A DNA stretch of 64,000 nucleotides from Halomonas sp. H10-9-1 (GTDB taxonomy: Bacteria > Pseudomonadota > Gammaproteobacteria > Pseudomonadales > Halomonadaceae). The notes under the pieces are model-generated. The model made no database searches. It was not told the DNA's origin and was given only the letters and a program-made list of their open reading frames with translations. How positions within the stretch are numbered: position 1 is the stretch's first letter; the number at the start of each line of letters is the position of its first letter. The stretch lies in assembly GCF_040147005.1 (NCBI RefSeq), contig NZ_JAMSHO010000001.1, positions 1,426,001-1,490,000 on the forward strand, read 5' to 3'. Positions 41,346-52,989 of the stretch are shown here, one piece after another. Made by a program: the position numbers and the translations under genes.

Positions 41346-42271
41346 GCCTGGTGACGGATCTCGGCCGCGTGGCGGTGCTCTTCGGCGGTGCCTCCGCCGA
41401 ACGTGAGGTCTCGCTCAAGAGCGGGCAGGCGGTGCTTTCGGCGCTCACCCGTGCCGGTGTCGATGCGGTCGGCTACGACCCTGCCGACGGTGGCCTGGTG
41501 GGGCTCGAGGCGCTGGCGCCGGACCGCGTGTTCATCGCCCTGCACGGGCGTGGCGGCGAGGACGGCACCCTGCAGGGGGCGCTGGAATTGCTGGGCATTC
41601 CCTACACCGGCAGCGGGGTGCTGGCCTCGGCGCTGGGCATGGACAAGCAGCGGACCAAGCTGGTGTGGCAGGCGCTGGGCCTGCCCACCCCCGAGGCGGA
41701 GATGCTGGGGCCGGATGCCGACTGGCCGGCGGTGATAGGGCGCCTGGGGCTGCCGCTGATCGTCAAGCCGGTACACGAGGGCTCGACGCTGGGCATCAGC
41801 GTGGTGGAGAGCGCCGAGGCACTGGCCGAGGCCTATCGCGAGGCGTCGCGCTTCGACACTCGGGTGATGGCAGAGCGCTTCGTGAAGGGCGAGGAGTACA
41901 CGGTGTCGCTGCTCGGCGACGAGGTGTTGCCGGCGATTCGCGTCGAGGCCGCCGGGGGCTTCTACGACTACGCGGCCAAGTACCTCTCCGACGAGACCCG
42001 TTACCACCTGCCCTGCGGGCTGGAAGAGGGTGCCGAGGCCGAGCTGGGTGAGTTGTGCCGTCAGGCCTTCGTCGCGGTGGGCGGCGAGGGCTGGGGACGC
42101 GTCGATGTCATGCGTGATGCCCAGGGACGCTTCTGGCTGATCGAGGTCAACACCTCGCCGGGCATGACCGATCACAGCCTGGTCCCCCAGGCCGCGGCTC
42201 ATGTCGGCATCGACTTCGAGGCGCTGGTGCTGCGTATCCTGGCCACCACCCTGGAGAGCCGTCCGGCATGA
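41342..42271 (+). CDS. ddlB: D-alanine-D-alanine ligase (Ddl B type)
   Basis: The 309-residue ATP-grasp enzyme has [47 protein letters not shown] and [16 protein letters not shown]. It makes the D-Ala-D-Ala dipeptide used by MurF. The short length and location in the cluster fit DdlB. It overlaps murC and ftsQ. Confidence 0.97.
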   Translation: MSLVTDLGRVAVLFGGASAEREVSLKSGQAVLSALTRAGVDAVGYDPADGGLVGLEALAPDRVFIALHGRGGEDGTLQGALELLGIPYTGSGVLASALGMDKQRTKLVWQALGLPTPEAEMLGPDADWPAVIGRLGLPLIVKPVHEGSTLGISVVESAEALAEAYREASRFDTRVMAERFVKGEEYTVSLLGDEVLPAIRVEAAGGFYDYAAKYLSDETRYHLPCGLEEGAEAELGELCRQAFVAVGGEGWGRVDVMRDAQGRFWLIEVNTSPGMTDHSLVPQAAAHVGIDFEALVLRILATTLESRPA

Positions 42272-42993
42272 ACCCGCGCGGTGGATGGCTGGGCGTGATG
42301 CTGCTGGTGGTGCTGTTTGGCGCCGGAGGCAGGGCGCTGTGGTTATGGCTGGATCGCCCCCTCGAGCGGGTCTCGATCGGCGGTGACCTGGAGCATGTCA
42401 GCGCCGACTATCTGCGCAGCGAGCTGTCGCCGCTGCTGCGCGGTCATACCTGGCTGTCCGTGGATGTCGCGGAACTCCGCGAGCAGGCCCTGGAGGTCGA
42501 CTGGATCGCCGAGGCCCGGGTCAGCCGCGAATGGCCCAATGCCTTGACCCTTGAGCTGGTGGAGCAGGTGCCGATAGCGCGCTGGAACGACGATTACCTG
42601 CTGAACCCCGAGGGGGAGCCCTTCGCCACCGGTCCGGTGTCGCCTCCCGGCGACTTGCCCGATCTCGCCGGTCCCCGCGGGAGCGGTGCCGAGGTGCTCG
42701 CCTACCACGAGCGCCTCGCCACGCGCTTCGCCGAACTGGGGCTCGAGCTGACCCAGCTGCGTCTGGAGCCGCGGGGCGCCTGGCGTTTCCAGCTCGATGA
42801 CGGCGTCTGGGTGATGCTGGGGCGCAGCGACCGCGAAGGACGCCTGGCGCGCCTGACCGCGGCCTGGCGTCGACAGCTCGAGGAGCAGGCGTCGCATATC
42901 CGCTACATCGACCTTCGATACCCCAATGGGGTGGCGGTGGCATGGCACGGTGAAAGCGATCCGCTGGAGCAGGATGGCGAAGAGGAGGGTTGA
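42268..42993 (+). CDS. ftsQ: Cell-division protein FtsQ
   Basis: The 241-residue bitopic protein has one N-terminal helix (LGVMLLVVLFGAGGRALWLW), a POTRA domain (VSIGGDLEHVSADYLRSELS) and the beta domain that binds FtsL and FtsB. The POTRA-to-beta junction motif VSREWPNALTLELVEQVPIARW is intact. It is followed by an unusually long 193-base gap before ftsA. Confidence 0.94.
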   Translation: MNPRGGWLGVMLLVVLFGAGGRALWLWLDRPLERVSIGGDLEHVSADYLRSELSPLLRGHTWLSVDVAELREQALEVDWIAEARVSREWPNALTLELVEQVPIARWNDDYLLNPEGEPFATGPVSPPGDLPDLAGPRGSGAEVLAYHERLATRFAELGLELTQLRLEPRGAWRFQLDDGVWVMLGRSDREGRLARLTAAWRRQLEEQASHIRYIDLRYPNGVAVAWHGESDPLEQDGEEEG

Positions 42994-43020
42994 GCCCTTT
43001 TTCCGGCGAAACACGCATGG

Positions 43021-43046
43021 TGAAAGGCGTACGCCTGTTTCTTTCA
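43021..43046. promoter_or_regulatory. Nested inverted repeat between ftsQ and ftsA
   Basis: A 12-base perfect palindrome (AGGCGTACGCCT, 43025-43036) is nested in a wider inverted repeat TGAAAG (43021-43026) and CTTTCA (43041-43046). The form is that of an operator or an RNA hairpin. Confidence 0.5.
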
Positions 43047-43112
43047 CGACAAAATGGCCGTATCGTGGAAGGGCTTTTCGTCCCGGGGTGGAGGAATATA
43101 CCCAGTTGTTCC

Positions 43113-43118
43113 TATAAT
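43113..43118 (+). promoter_or_regulatory. Probable -10 element for ftsA-ftsZ
   Basis: A perfect TATAAT lies 69 bases before the ftsA ATG. The -35 region reads GGAGGA and is poor, so an activator-dependent or weak promoter is possible. Confidence 0.4.
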
Positions 43119-43186
43119 TGGCCCCAGGTTCATTTTTGTGTTGCAGGCCCATCGAGAGGGCCAGGTTCGAGGAGACTCCCCGACTC

Positions 43187-44476
43187 ATGGCAGGTCCATC
43201 CAATGCGTCCAATATGGTAGTCGGGCTGGATATCGGAACGTCCAAGGTGGTGGCGATCGTGGGGCAGCCCACCGATGACGGCGGCATCGAGATCGCCGGT
43301 ATCGGCTCGCACCCCTCCCGTGGCATGAAGAAGGGAGTGGTGATCAACATCGAATCCACGGTGCAGTCGATCCAGCGCGCCGTGGAAGAAGCGGAGCTGA
43401 TGGCCGGCTGCGACATCCACTCGGTCTATGTGGGGGTCGCGGGCAGCCATATCAGCTCCATGAACTCCGACGGCGTAGTGGCGATCAAGGAGCGCGAAGT
43501 CACCCCCTCGGATATCGATCGGGTGATCGACTCGGCGCGTGCCCGGGCCATCTCCGAGGGGCAGCGGGTGCTGCATGTGTTGCCTCAGGAGTTCGCCATC
43601 GATGCCCAGGGCGGCATCCGCGAGCCGCTGGGCATGTCCGGTGTGCGGCTCGAGGCGCGCGTCCACCTGGTGACCGCCGCCCTCAATGCGGTGCAGAACA
43701 TCGAGAAGTGCGTGCGCCGCTGCGGCCTGGAGGTCGATGCCATCATTCTCGAGCAACTCGCCTCCAGCATGGCGGTGCTCACCGAGGATGAGCGCGAGCT
43801 CGGGGTCTGCATGGTGGACATCGGCGGTGGCACCACCGATATCGCCGTGTTCACCGAGGGAGCCATTCGCTACACCGCGGTGATTCCCATTGCCGGCGAC
43901 CAGGTGACCAACGATATCGCCATGGCGCTGCGTACGCCGACCCAGCATGCGGAAGAGATCAAGGTCAAGTACGCCTGCGCGCTGACCCAGCTGGCGGCCA
44001 GCGACGAGCTGATCAAGGTGCCCAGCGTCGGCGACCGCCCGGCCCGCGACCTCTCCCGCCAGGCCCTCGCCGAGGTGGTCGAGCCGCGCTACGAGGAGCT
44101 CTTTACCCTGGTCCGCGACGAGCTGCGCCGCAGCGGTTACGAGGATCTGGTAGCCGCCGGCGTGGTGTTGACCGGCGGCACCGCCCGTATGGAGGGCGTG
44201 GTGGAGCTGGCCGAAGAGATCTTCCATATGCCGGTGCGCATCGCCTGCCCGCAGAACGTGCGGGGCCTGGCCGATGTGGTCCGCAACCCGATTTATTCGA
44301 CTGGAGTCGGTTTGTTACATTACGCTCTGCAGGAAACACGGCAGGGGCACGGTCGACAGGCACAGGGCAGCATGATGTCCGCACAGCCCCGGCGCGAGGA
44401 CGCCGCACGCCGCGGCGACAGGGAAGGACTCTCGGCGCTGGCGAGGCTGAAGGGCTGGTTGAAAGGAAATTTCTGA
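43187..44476 (+). CDS. ftsA: Cell-division actin homologue FtsA
   Basis: The 429-residue actin-like ATPase has phosphate-1 [16 protein letters not shown], the 1C domain in place of an actin 1B, and phosphate-2 [15 protein letters not shown]. It ends in an amphipathic membrane-targeting helix ([13 protein letters not shown]). It anchors FtsZ filaments and recruits later proteins. GAGGAG precedes the ATG. A linker of about 30 residues before the helix is rich in Gln, Arg and Ala. Confidence 0.97.
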   Translation: MAGPSNASNMVVGLDIGTSKVVAIVGQPTDDGGIEIAGIGSHPSRGMKKGVVINIESTVQSIQRAVEEAELMAGCDIHSVYVGVAGSHISSMNSDGVVAIKEREVTPSDIDRVIDSARARAISEGQRVLHVLPQEFAIDAQGGIREPLGMSGVRLEARVHLVTAALNAVQNIEKCVRRCGLEVDAIILEQLASSMAVLTEDERELGVCMVDIGGGTTDIAVFTEGAIRYTAVIPIAGDQVTNDIAMALRTPTQHAEEIKVKYACALTQLAASDELIKVPSVGDRPARDLSRQALAEVVEPRYEELFTLVRDELRRSGYEDLVAAGVVLTGGTARMEGVVELAEEIFHMPVRIACPQNVRGLADVVRNPIYSTGVGLLHYALQETRQGHGRQAQGSMMSAQPRREDAARRGDREGLSALARLKGWLKGNF

Positions 44477-44511
44477 CAGGATCGCCAGCGGCGGTTCAGG
44501 AGACGGGGCAA

Positions 44512-45690
44512 ATGTTCGAACTGGTAGATAGCGCACCCTCAAGCAGCGCGGTCATCAAGGTGATCGGCGTGGGTGGCGGCGGCGGCAATGCCGTCAACCA
44601 TATGGTCGAGAGCAGCATCGAGGGGGTGGAGTTCATCTGCGCCAATACCGATGCCCAGGCGCTCAAGCGAGTGGCGGCCAAGACCGTGCTCCAGCTCGGC
44701 AACGAGATCACCAAGGGACTGGGTGCCGGTGCCAACCCCGAGGTCGGGCGACAGGCGGCCATGGAGGATCGCGAGCGCATCGCCGAGCTGCTCGAGGGCG
44801 CCGACATGGTGTTCATCACCGCCGGCATGGGTGGCGGCACCGGCACCGGTGGCGCCCCCGTGGTGGCGCAGGTGGCCAAGGAGCTGGGCATCCTCACCGT
44901 GGCGGTGGTGACCCGGCCCTTTCCCTTCGAGGGCCCCAAGCGCATGCGCGCCGCCGAGGAGGGCATGCGTGAGCTCTCCGAGCACGTCGACTCGCTGATC
45001 ACCATTCCCAACGAGAAGCTGCTCTCCGTGCTGGGCAAGAGTGCCAGCCTGCTCTCCGCCTTCAGCGCCGCCAACGACGTGCTGCTGGGAGCCGTGCAGG
45101 GCATCGCCGAATTGATCACCAGCCCCGGTATCATCAACGTCGACTTCGCCGACGTGCGCACCGTGATGTCCGAGATGGGCATGGCGATGATGGGCACAGG
45201 CAGTGCCACCGGCGAGAATCGTGCCCGCGAAGCCGCCGAGAAGGCGATCCGCAGCCCGTTGCTGGAGGATATCGACCTGCACGGCGCCCGCGGCATCCTG
45301 GTCAATATCACGGCCGGCCCGGATCTCTCCATCGGTGAGTTCAACGATGTGGGGGCCACCGTTCAGGAGTTCGCCTCCCAGGACGCCACCATCGTGGTCG
45401 GCACTTCCATCGACATGGAGCTGACCGACGAGCTGCGCGTCACCGTGGTGGCCGCCGGTCTCGAGGACATCCAGAAGAAGGCGACGAGCCGCGAGAGCAC
45501 CAAGCGGGTCGAGACGGGTGGCGATTACCGCCGCAGTGCCCAGTCGGGCATTGCCGCGCGTCAGTCTGCCGCGGCAGCGGCGCGCGCCGAGCCCGAGGAG
45601 GCCCCCAAGCCCCGGGCCGAGCAGCGGCGCTCCCAGGATCTGGATGACTATCTCGATATTCCGGCCTTCCTGCGTCGTCAGGCCGATTGA
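44512..45690 (+). CDS. ftsZ: Cell-division tubulin homologue FtsZ
   Basis: The 392-residue GTPase has the tubulin signature [14 protein letters not shown]7-loop residues [11 protein letters not shown] and a variable linker of about 55 residues. It ends in the C-terminal peptide [16 protein letters not shown] that binds FtsA and ZipA. It forms the Z-ring. It begins 35 bases after ftsA. Confidence 0.98.
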   Translation: MFELVDSAPSSSAVIKVIGVGGGGGNAVNHMVESSIEGVEFICANTDAQALKRVAAKTVLQLGNEITKGLGAGANPEVGRQAAMEDRERIAELLEGADMVFITAGMGGGTGTGGAPVVAQVAKELGILTVAVVTRPFPFEGPKRMRAAEEGMRELSEHVDSLITIPNEKLLSVLGKSASLLSAFSAANDVLLGAVQGIAELITSPGIINVDFADVRTVMSEMGMAMMGTGSATGENRAREAAEKAIRSPLLEDIDLHGARGILVNITAGPDLSIGEFNDVGATVQEFASQDATIVVGTSIDMELTDELRVTVVAAGLEDIQKKATSRESTKRVETGGDYRRSAQSGIAARQSAAAAARAEPEEAPKPRAEQRRSQDLDDYLDIPAFLRRQAD

Positions 45691-45717
45691 GGCGGGCTAT
45701 CGGGCCCATGCGCCTTG

Positions 45718-45752
45718 CCGAACGAGCTTTTTTTGTTGAAACGCTCGTTCGG
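45718..45752. promoter_or_regulatory. Inverted repeat across the lpxC promoter
   Basis: CCGAACGAGC (45718-45727) and GCTCGTTCGG (45743-45752) are perfect ten-base complements. Their 15-base loop holds a T7 run and the predicted -35 element of lpxC. It may be an operator, a ftsZ terminator or both. Confidence 0.6.
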
Positions 45753-45761
45753 TGCTATAGT
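45733..45761 (+). promoter_or_regulatory. Predicted promoter for lpxC
   Basis: TTGTTG and TATAGT are spaced by 17 bases, with an extended -10 (TGCTATAGT). The start site would be about 35 bases before the lpxC ATG. The -35 lies in the loop of a perfect dyad. Confidence 0.65.
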
Positions 45762-45802
45762 GAACGCTGTTTGATAATCCGATAACCGCCTGGCCACTGC
45801 CC

Positions 45803-46714
45803 ATGATCAGACAACGCACCCTGAAGAACGTCATCCGCGCCACCGGCGTCGGCCTGCATTCCGGCAAGAAGGTCTACATGACCCTGAGGCCGGCGCCTGT
45901 CGATAGCGGTATCATCTTCGTGCGCACCGATCTGGATCCCGAGGTGCAGATTCCGGCCCGCGCGGAACTGGTCACCGATACCACCCTGTGCACCGCCCTG
46001 ACCCATGCCGGCGCCAAGGTCGCCACCGTGGAGCACCTGATGTCGGCGCTGGCAGGCCTCGGTATCGATAACGCCTATGTGGACCTCAGTGCCGCCGAGG
46101 TGCCGATCATGGATGGCAGCGCCGGCCCCTTCGTGTTCCTGATCCAGTCAGCCGGCATCAGCGAGCAGAACGCCCCCAAGAAGTTCATCCGCATCAAGCG
46201 GGAGCTGACGGTGCGCGACGGCGACAAGGAGGCTACCTTCCGCCCCCACAAGGGCTTCAAGGTGGGCTTCTCCATCGACTTCGATCACCCGGTGTTCGAG
46301 AGTCAGACCCAGACCGCGACGGTGGACTTTTCCACCACCTCCTTCGTCAAGGAGGTATCGCGGGCGCGGACCTTCGGCTTCATGCGTGACCTGGAGTATC
46401 TGCGTTCCAACAACCTGGCGCTGGGCGGCAGCCTCGACAACGCCATCGTCGTGGACGACTACCGTATCGTCAACGAAGGCGGGCTGCGCTACGACGACGA
46501 GTTCGTCAAGCACAAGGTGCTCGATGCCATCGGCGACCTCTATCAGTTGGGTCACAGCCTGATCGGCGAGTTTCACGGCGTGAAGTCCGGTCATGCGCTC
46601 AACAATCAGCTGTGTCGTGCCCTGATGGCCCAGCCCGATGCCTACGAGATCGTCACCTTCGAGGATGAGAGCGAGGCCGCCCCGATCTCCTATGCCGCCC
46701 CCGCCATGGCCTGA
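45803..46714 (+). CDS. lpxC: UDP-3-O-acyl-N-acetylglucosamine deacetylase LpxC
   Basis: The 303-residue zinc amidase has [11 protein letters not shown] at the N-terminus, the zinc-site segment [16 protein letters not shown], and the second zinc segment [20 protein letters not shown] (partly shown here). It catalyses the first committed step of lipid A synthesis. It follows ftsZ with its own promoter. The C-terminus lies within a few bases of a heptamer-repeat element. The usual FtsH-sensitive tail is Ala-rich here (SYAAPAMA). Confidence 0.97.
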   Translation: MIRQRTLKNVIRATGVGLHSGKKVYMTLRPAPVDSGIIFVRTDLDPEVQIPARAELVTDTTLCTALTHAGAKVATVEHLMSALAGLGIDNAYVDLSAAEVPIMDGSAGPFVFLIQSAGISEQNAPKKFIRIKRELTVRDGDKEATFRPHKGFKVGFSIDFDHPVFESQTQTATVDFSTTSFVKEVSRARTFGFMRDLEYLRSNNLALGGSLDNAIVVDDYRIVNEGGLRYDDEFVKHKVLDAIGDLYQLGHSLIGEFHGVKSGHALNNQLCRALMAQPDAYEIVTFEDESEAAPISYAAPAMA

Positions 46715-46715
46715 G

Positions 46716-47341
<626 letters not shown>

Positions 47342-47439
47342 GGGCTTGACTCTTTCATCCCGCGCCAGGCGGGCTAGACGATGAACGCGATGGGCCAGCA
47401 GCGCCTGTCAGATTAGCACGCCCGGGAGCCCCTGCCAGC

Positions 47440-47808
47440 ATGGCCGTGACCCTCAGCCACTCGCCAGCCACACCCGCCAGGCCCGCTTCGGCACGGCGTC
47501 ACGCCCGTTGGTGGCTGGCCGGCCTGCTGGTGGGATGCCTGTTGCCCGCGGGCCTTGCCCAGGGCGATCTCACGCGCCAGGCCGAGCGGCTGGTGCAGGT
47601 GTGCATCCTGGCCCCGGCGCTGATCCGTGCCCGCTCGCGCCTCAAGGCGCGTCGGCGGATGCGGGGCTGGCCGCTGATGCACCGGGCCAACGAGACGCGT
47701 GCCGGCGCCTCACCCGCGCTTTTGCGCGTGGCAGTGGCCATGGGGCCGGCTACCGCCGCCCATGACGTCCTGACCCGCCGCGGTCCTCCCTCTGCGTGGG
47801 CAAGCTGA
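47440..47808 (+). CDS. Small signal-peptide ORF upstream of secA; SecM-like arrest-peptide candidate
   Basis: I recognise no named family. The 122-residue product has a basic N-region (ARRHAR) and a hydrophobic core (WWLAGLLVGCLLPAGLA), with a likely cleavage after Ala40; LVGC could also read as a lipobox. The middle is Arg-rich (RARSRLKARRRMRG). The C-terminus carries Arg113-Arg114-Gly115-Pro116-Pro117, then SAWAS. Codon use is typical for the region and GGGAG precedes the ATG. The gene sits between dciA and secA, where enterobacteria have secM, whose product stalls at RAGP to raise SecA synthesis. Function is inference. Confidence 0.7.
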   Translation: MAVTLSHSPATPARPASARRHARWWLAGLLVGCLLPAGLAQGDLTRQAERLVQVCILAPALIRARSRLKARRRMRGWPLMHRANETRAGASPALLRVAVAMGPATAAHDVLTRRGPPSAWAS

Positions 47809-47821
47809 ATTCCTGACCATG

Positions 47822-47844
47822 GCCGGCCGCTCCGGGCGGTTGGC
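47822..47844 (+). promoter_or_regulatory. Hairpin between the small ORF and secA
   Basis: GCCGGCCGC can pair with GCGGTTGGC (nine pairs, two G-U) around a five-base loop, 30 bases before the secA ATG. It lies where stalling on the small ORF could change mRNA folding. It does not itself cover the weak secA ribosome site (ACGGA). Confidence 0.5.
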
Positions 47845-47874
47845 GCTATGCCATACGCAGATTACGGACATTTC

Positions 47875-50613
<2,739 letters not shown>

Positions 50614-50649
50614 ACCTGGCCTTCGGCCAACCCCAGAGGAGACGAGACG

Positions 50650-51867
50650 ATGGCAGTGGGTGAAGCAACATTTCCCGAGATGCCGGCCATTCCCGGCGTA
50701 CGGCTGGGCAGCGCCATGGCGGGTATCAAGCGGCCAGGTCGCCGCGACCTGGTGGTGATCGAGAGTCCCGAGGGCGCCCGCCTGGCGGGGGCCTTCACCC
50801 GCAATGCCTTCTGCGCGGCTCCGGTGACGGTGGCCCGTGAGCATCTGGCGAGCGGTGAGGCGCCACGCTACCTGCTCATCAACACCGGCAACGCCAATGC
50901 CGGCACCGGCGAGGGCGGGCTGCGCGACGCCCGGGCCAGCTGTGCCGAGCTGGCACGACTGGCCGGAGTGAAGGCGCACAGCGTGTTGCCGTTCTCCACC
51001 GGGGTGATCGGTGAGCCGCTGCCCATGGAGCGGCTGCTGGCCGGGCTGCCGGCGGCTCTCGACAGCCTCGGCGCAGGCGCCGAGGCGTGGCACCAGGCCG
51101 GCGAAGGGATCCTGACCACCGATACCCGCCCCAAGGGCGCTAGCGTGACCCTGGAGATTGCCGGGGAGCGGGTGGTCATCAACGGCATCGCCAAGGGTTC
51201 GGGGATGATCCAGCCCAACATGGCCACTATGCTGGCCTTCGTGGCCACCGATGCAAGCCTCGAGCAGGCGCTCCTCGACAGCCTGCTGCGCGAGACCGTC
51301 GAGCGCTCCTTCAACTGCATCACCGTGGATGGCGATACCTCTACCAACGACGCCTGTGTGCTGATCAGCACCCAGCGTGGTCCGGTAGTGGCGGGCGAGG
51401 AGGCGATCGCCATCTTCCGCGACGCTCTGCAGCGGGTGATGAACGAGCTCGCCCAGGCGATCATTCGCGACGGCGAGGGCGCCACCAAGTTCGTGACCCT
51501 GCAGGTCGATGGTGCCAGCAGCCGGCGGGAAGCCCTGGACGTGGCCTTCACGGTGGCCAACTCGCCGCTGGTCAAGACGGCACTGTACGCCTCGGATGCC
51601 AACTGGGGGCGGATACTCGCCGCGGTGGGACGTGCGCCGGTGGCCGACTTCGATGTGTCTCGGGTGACCATCGACCTGGGCGAGGTGCGCCTGGTGGAAG
51701 GTGGCGGGCGTGCCCCGGGCTACACCGAGGAGGCCGGAAGCGCGGTGATGGGGCGCGAGGAGATTCCCATCCGCATCGCACTCGACCGCGGTGGGGAGAG
51801 CGCCACGGTATGGACCACCGACCTGTCCCATGACTATGTCAGCATCAATGCCGACTACCGCAGCTGA
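50650..51867 (+). CDS. argJ: Glutamate N-acetyltransferase / amino-acid acetyltransferase ArgJ
   Basis: The 405-residue precursor self-cleaves before Thr193 in QPNMATMLAF, the nucleophile of the mature heterotetramer. ArgJ transfers the acetyl group from N-acetylornithine to glutamate in the arginine cycle; whether it also uses acetyl-CoA cannot be told from sequence. AGAGGAGACGAG before the ATG gives a strong ribosome site. It follows secA, as in Pseudomonas. Confidence 0.96.
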   Translation: MAVGEATFPEMPAIPGVRLGSAMAGIKRPGRRDLVVIESPEGARLAGAFTRNAFCAAPVTVAREHLASGEAPRYLLINTGNANAGTGEGGLRDARASCAELARLAGVKAHSVLPFSTGVIGEPLPMERLLAGLPAALDSLGAGAEAWHQAGEGILTTDTRPKGASVTLEIAGERVVINGIAKGSGMIQPNMATMLAFVATDASLEQALLDSLLRETVERSFNCITVDGDTSTNDACVLISTQRGPVVAGEEAIAIFRDALQRVMNELAQAIIRDGEGATKFVTLQVDGASSRREALDVAFTVANSPLVKTALYASDANWGRILAAVGRAPVADFDVSRVTIDLGEVRLVEGGGRAPGYTEEAGSAVMGREEIPIRIALDRGGESATVWTTDLSHDYVSINADYRS

Positions 51868-51948
51868 GCGTCGGCATACTGCCAGATCCGGGAGACCCGG
51901 TCAGACACAGACCCCGCGCCGCCGTGCGCGAATACGTTGGAAGGGTGA

Positions 51949-52905
51949 ATGAACGCAATGGTGAAGAGAAGGGTGCATGTGGCGGCGGCGGCCATCATCA
52001 GCGCCGACGGGCGCGAGGTACTGATCGCACGCCGGCCCAGTAACGTCGATCATGGTGGACTCTGGGAGTTTCCCGGCGGCAAGCTGGCGCCTTACGAGAC
52101 GGGCCTGGGGGGGTTGAAGCGTGAGCTCCACGAGGAGCTGGGCGTCGAGATACGGCGCTCCCAGCCGCTGATTCGCATCCATCACGAGTACCCCGACAAG
52201 CATATCCTGCTCGATGTGTGGCAGGTCCATGAATTCTCCGGTGAGCCCTTCGGCCGCGAGGGCCAGGCGGTGCGCTGGGTGCCAATGAAGGACCTGGTCA
52301 ACTACCCCTTTCCGGCGGCCAACCTGCCGATCCTGCGTGCGGTGATGCTGCCCACCGAGTACCTCATCACCGGCGAGGAGGAGGACGAGGGGCTGTTTGA
52401 CCAGCGTCTCGAGCGCGCCCTGGTAGAGGACGGTGTACGCCTGGTGCAGCTGCGTGCCAAGCAGCTGGATGACGCCGCCTTCCTGGCGCGCGCGGAGTCC
52501 GCCCTGGCGCGTTGTCGCCGGCACGGCGCACGCTTGCTGCTCAACGGGGAGCCTGGGCTGCTCGAGTCGGTGGATGCCGATGGCATCCACCTGACCAGCG
52601 AACGACTGATGCAGCTGGAGCGGCGCCCCATCGCCGAGGGCAAATGGCTCTCCGCCTCGACCCACGACCGCGAGCAGCTCGTCCAGGCCGGCAGGCTGGG
52701 CTGTGACTTCGTGACCCTCTCGCCGCTGCGGACCACGCCGTCGCATCCCGACGTGCCGCCCGTGGGCTGGCACGATTTCCAGGAGCTGGTGGAGCGCGCC
52801 GCCATGCCGGTCTTTGCGCTGGGTGGCATGACCCGCTTCGATGCCAACCACGCCCGCGCCGTGGGGGCCCAGGGGGTCGCCTCGATCCGCGACTTCTGGA
52901 AGTGA
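51949..52905 (+). CDS. Nudix hydrolase fused to a ThiE/TenI-like domain
   Basis: The 318-residue protein has a complete Nudix box (Gly44, Glu50, Arg58-Glu59, Glu62-Glu63, Gly65) in a MutT-like N-terminal domain (about 7-132). The second domain, 145-318, resembles thiamine-phosphate synthase/TenI proteins (VRLVQLRAKQLDDAAFLARA; DGIHLTSERLM; FALGGMTRFDANHARAVGAQ). The fusion is known in pseudomonads. The Nudix half probably cleans 8-oxo-dGTP or a related nucleotide; the role of the ThiE half is uncertain, and it may have lost activity. AAGGG precedes the ATG. Confidence 0.88.
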   Translation: MNAMVKRRVHVAAAAIISADGREVLIARRPSNVDHGGLWEFPGGKLAPYETGLGGLKRELHEELGVEIRRSQPLIRIHHEYPDKHILLDVWQVHEFSGEPFGREGQAVRWVPMKDLVNYPFPAANLPILRAVMLPTEYLITGEEEDEGLFDQRLERALVEDGVRLVQLRAKQLDDAAFLARAESALARCRRHGARLLLNGEPGLLESVDADGIHLTSERLMQLERRPIAEGKWLSASTHDREQLVQAGRLGCDFVTLSPLRTTPSHPDVPPVGWHDFQELVERAAMPVFALGGMTRFDANHARAVGAQGVASIRDFWK

Positions 52906-52934
52906 GGCAGTGCCGCGGCACGCGGCAGTCCTGA

Positions 52935-52968
52935 ACGACTCGCCCCGCCAATCGGCGGGGCGAGTCGT
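52935..52968. terminator. Bidirectional terminator after the Nudix-ThiE gene
   Basis: A perfect 15-bp stem (ACGACTCGCCCCGCC with its complement) and a four-base loop lie between convergent stops. The plus-strand tail is CTG, so efficiency is uncertain. Confidence 0.7.
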
Positions 52969-52989
52969 CTGTGGCGGCCGTGATACCGC

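Noticed and set aside
42990..43220. Small plus-strand frames in the ftsQ-ftsA gap
   Set aside because: They overlap the ftsA start and lack a ribosome site or family resemblance; the gap is better read as regulatory.
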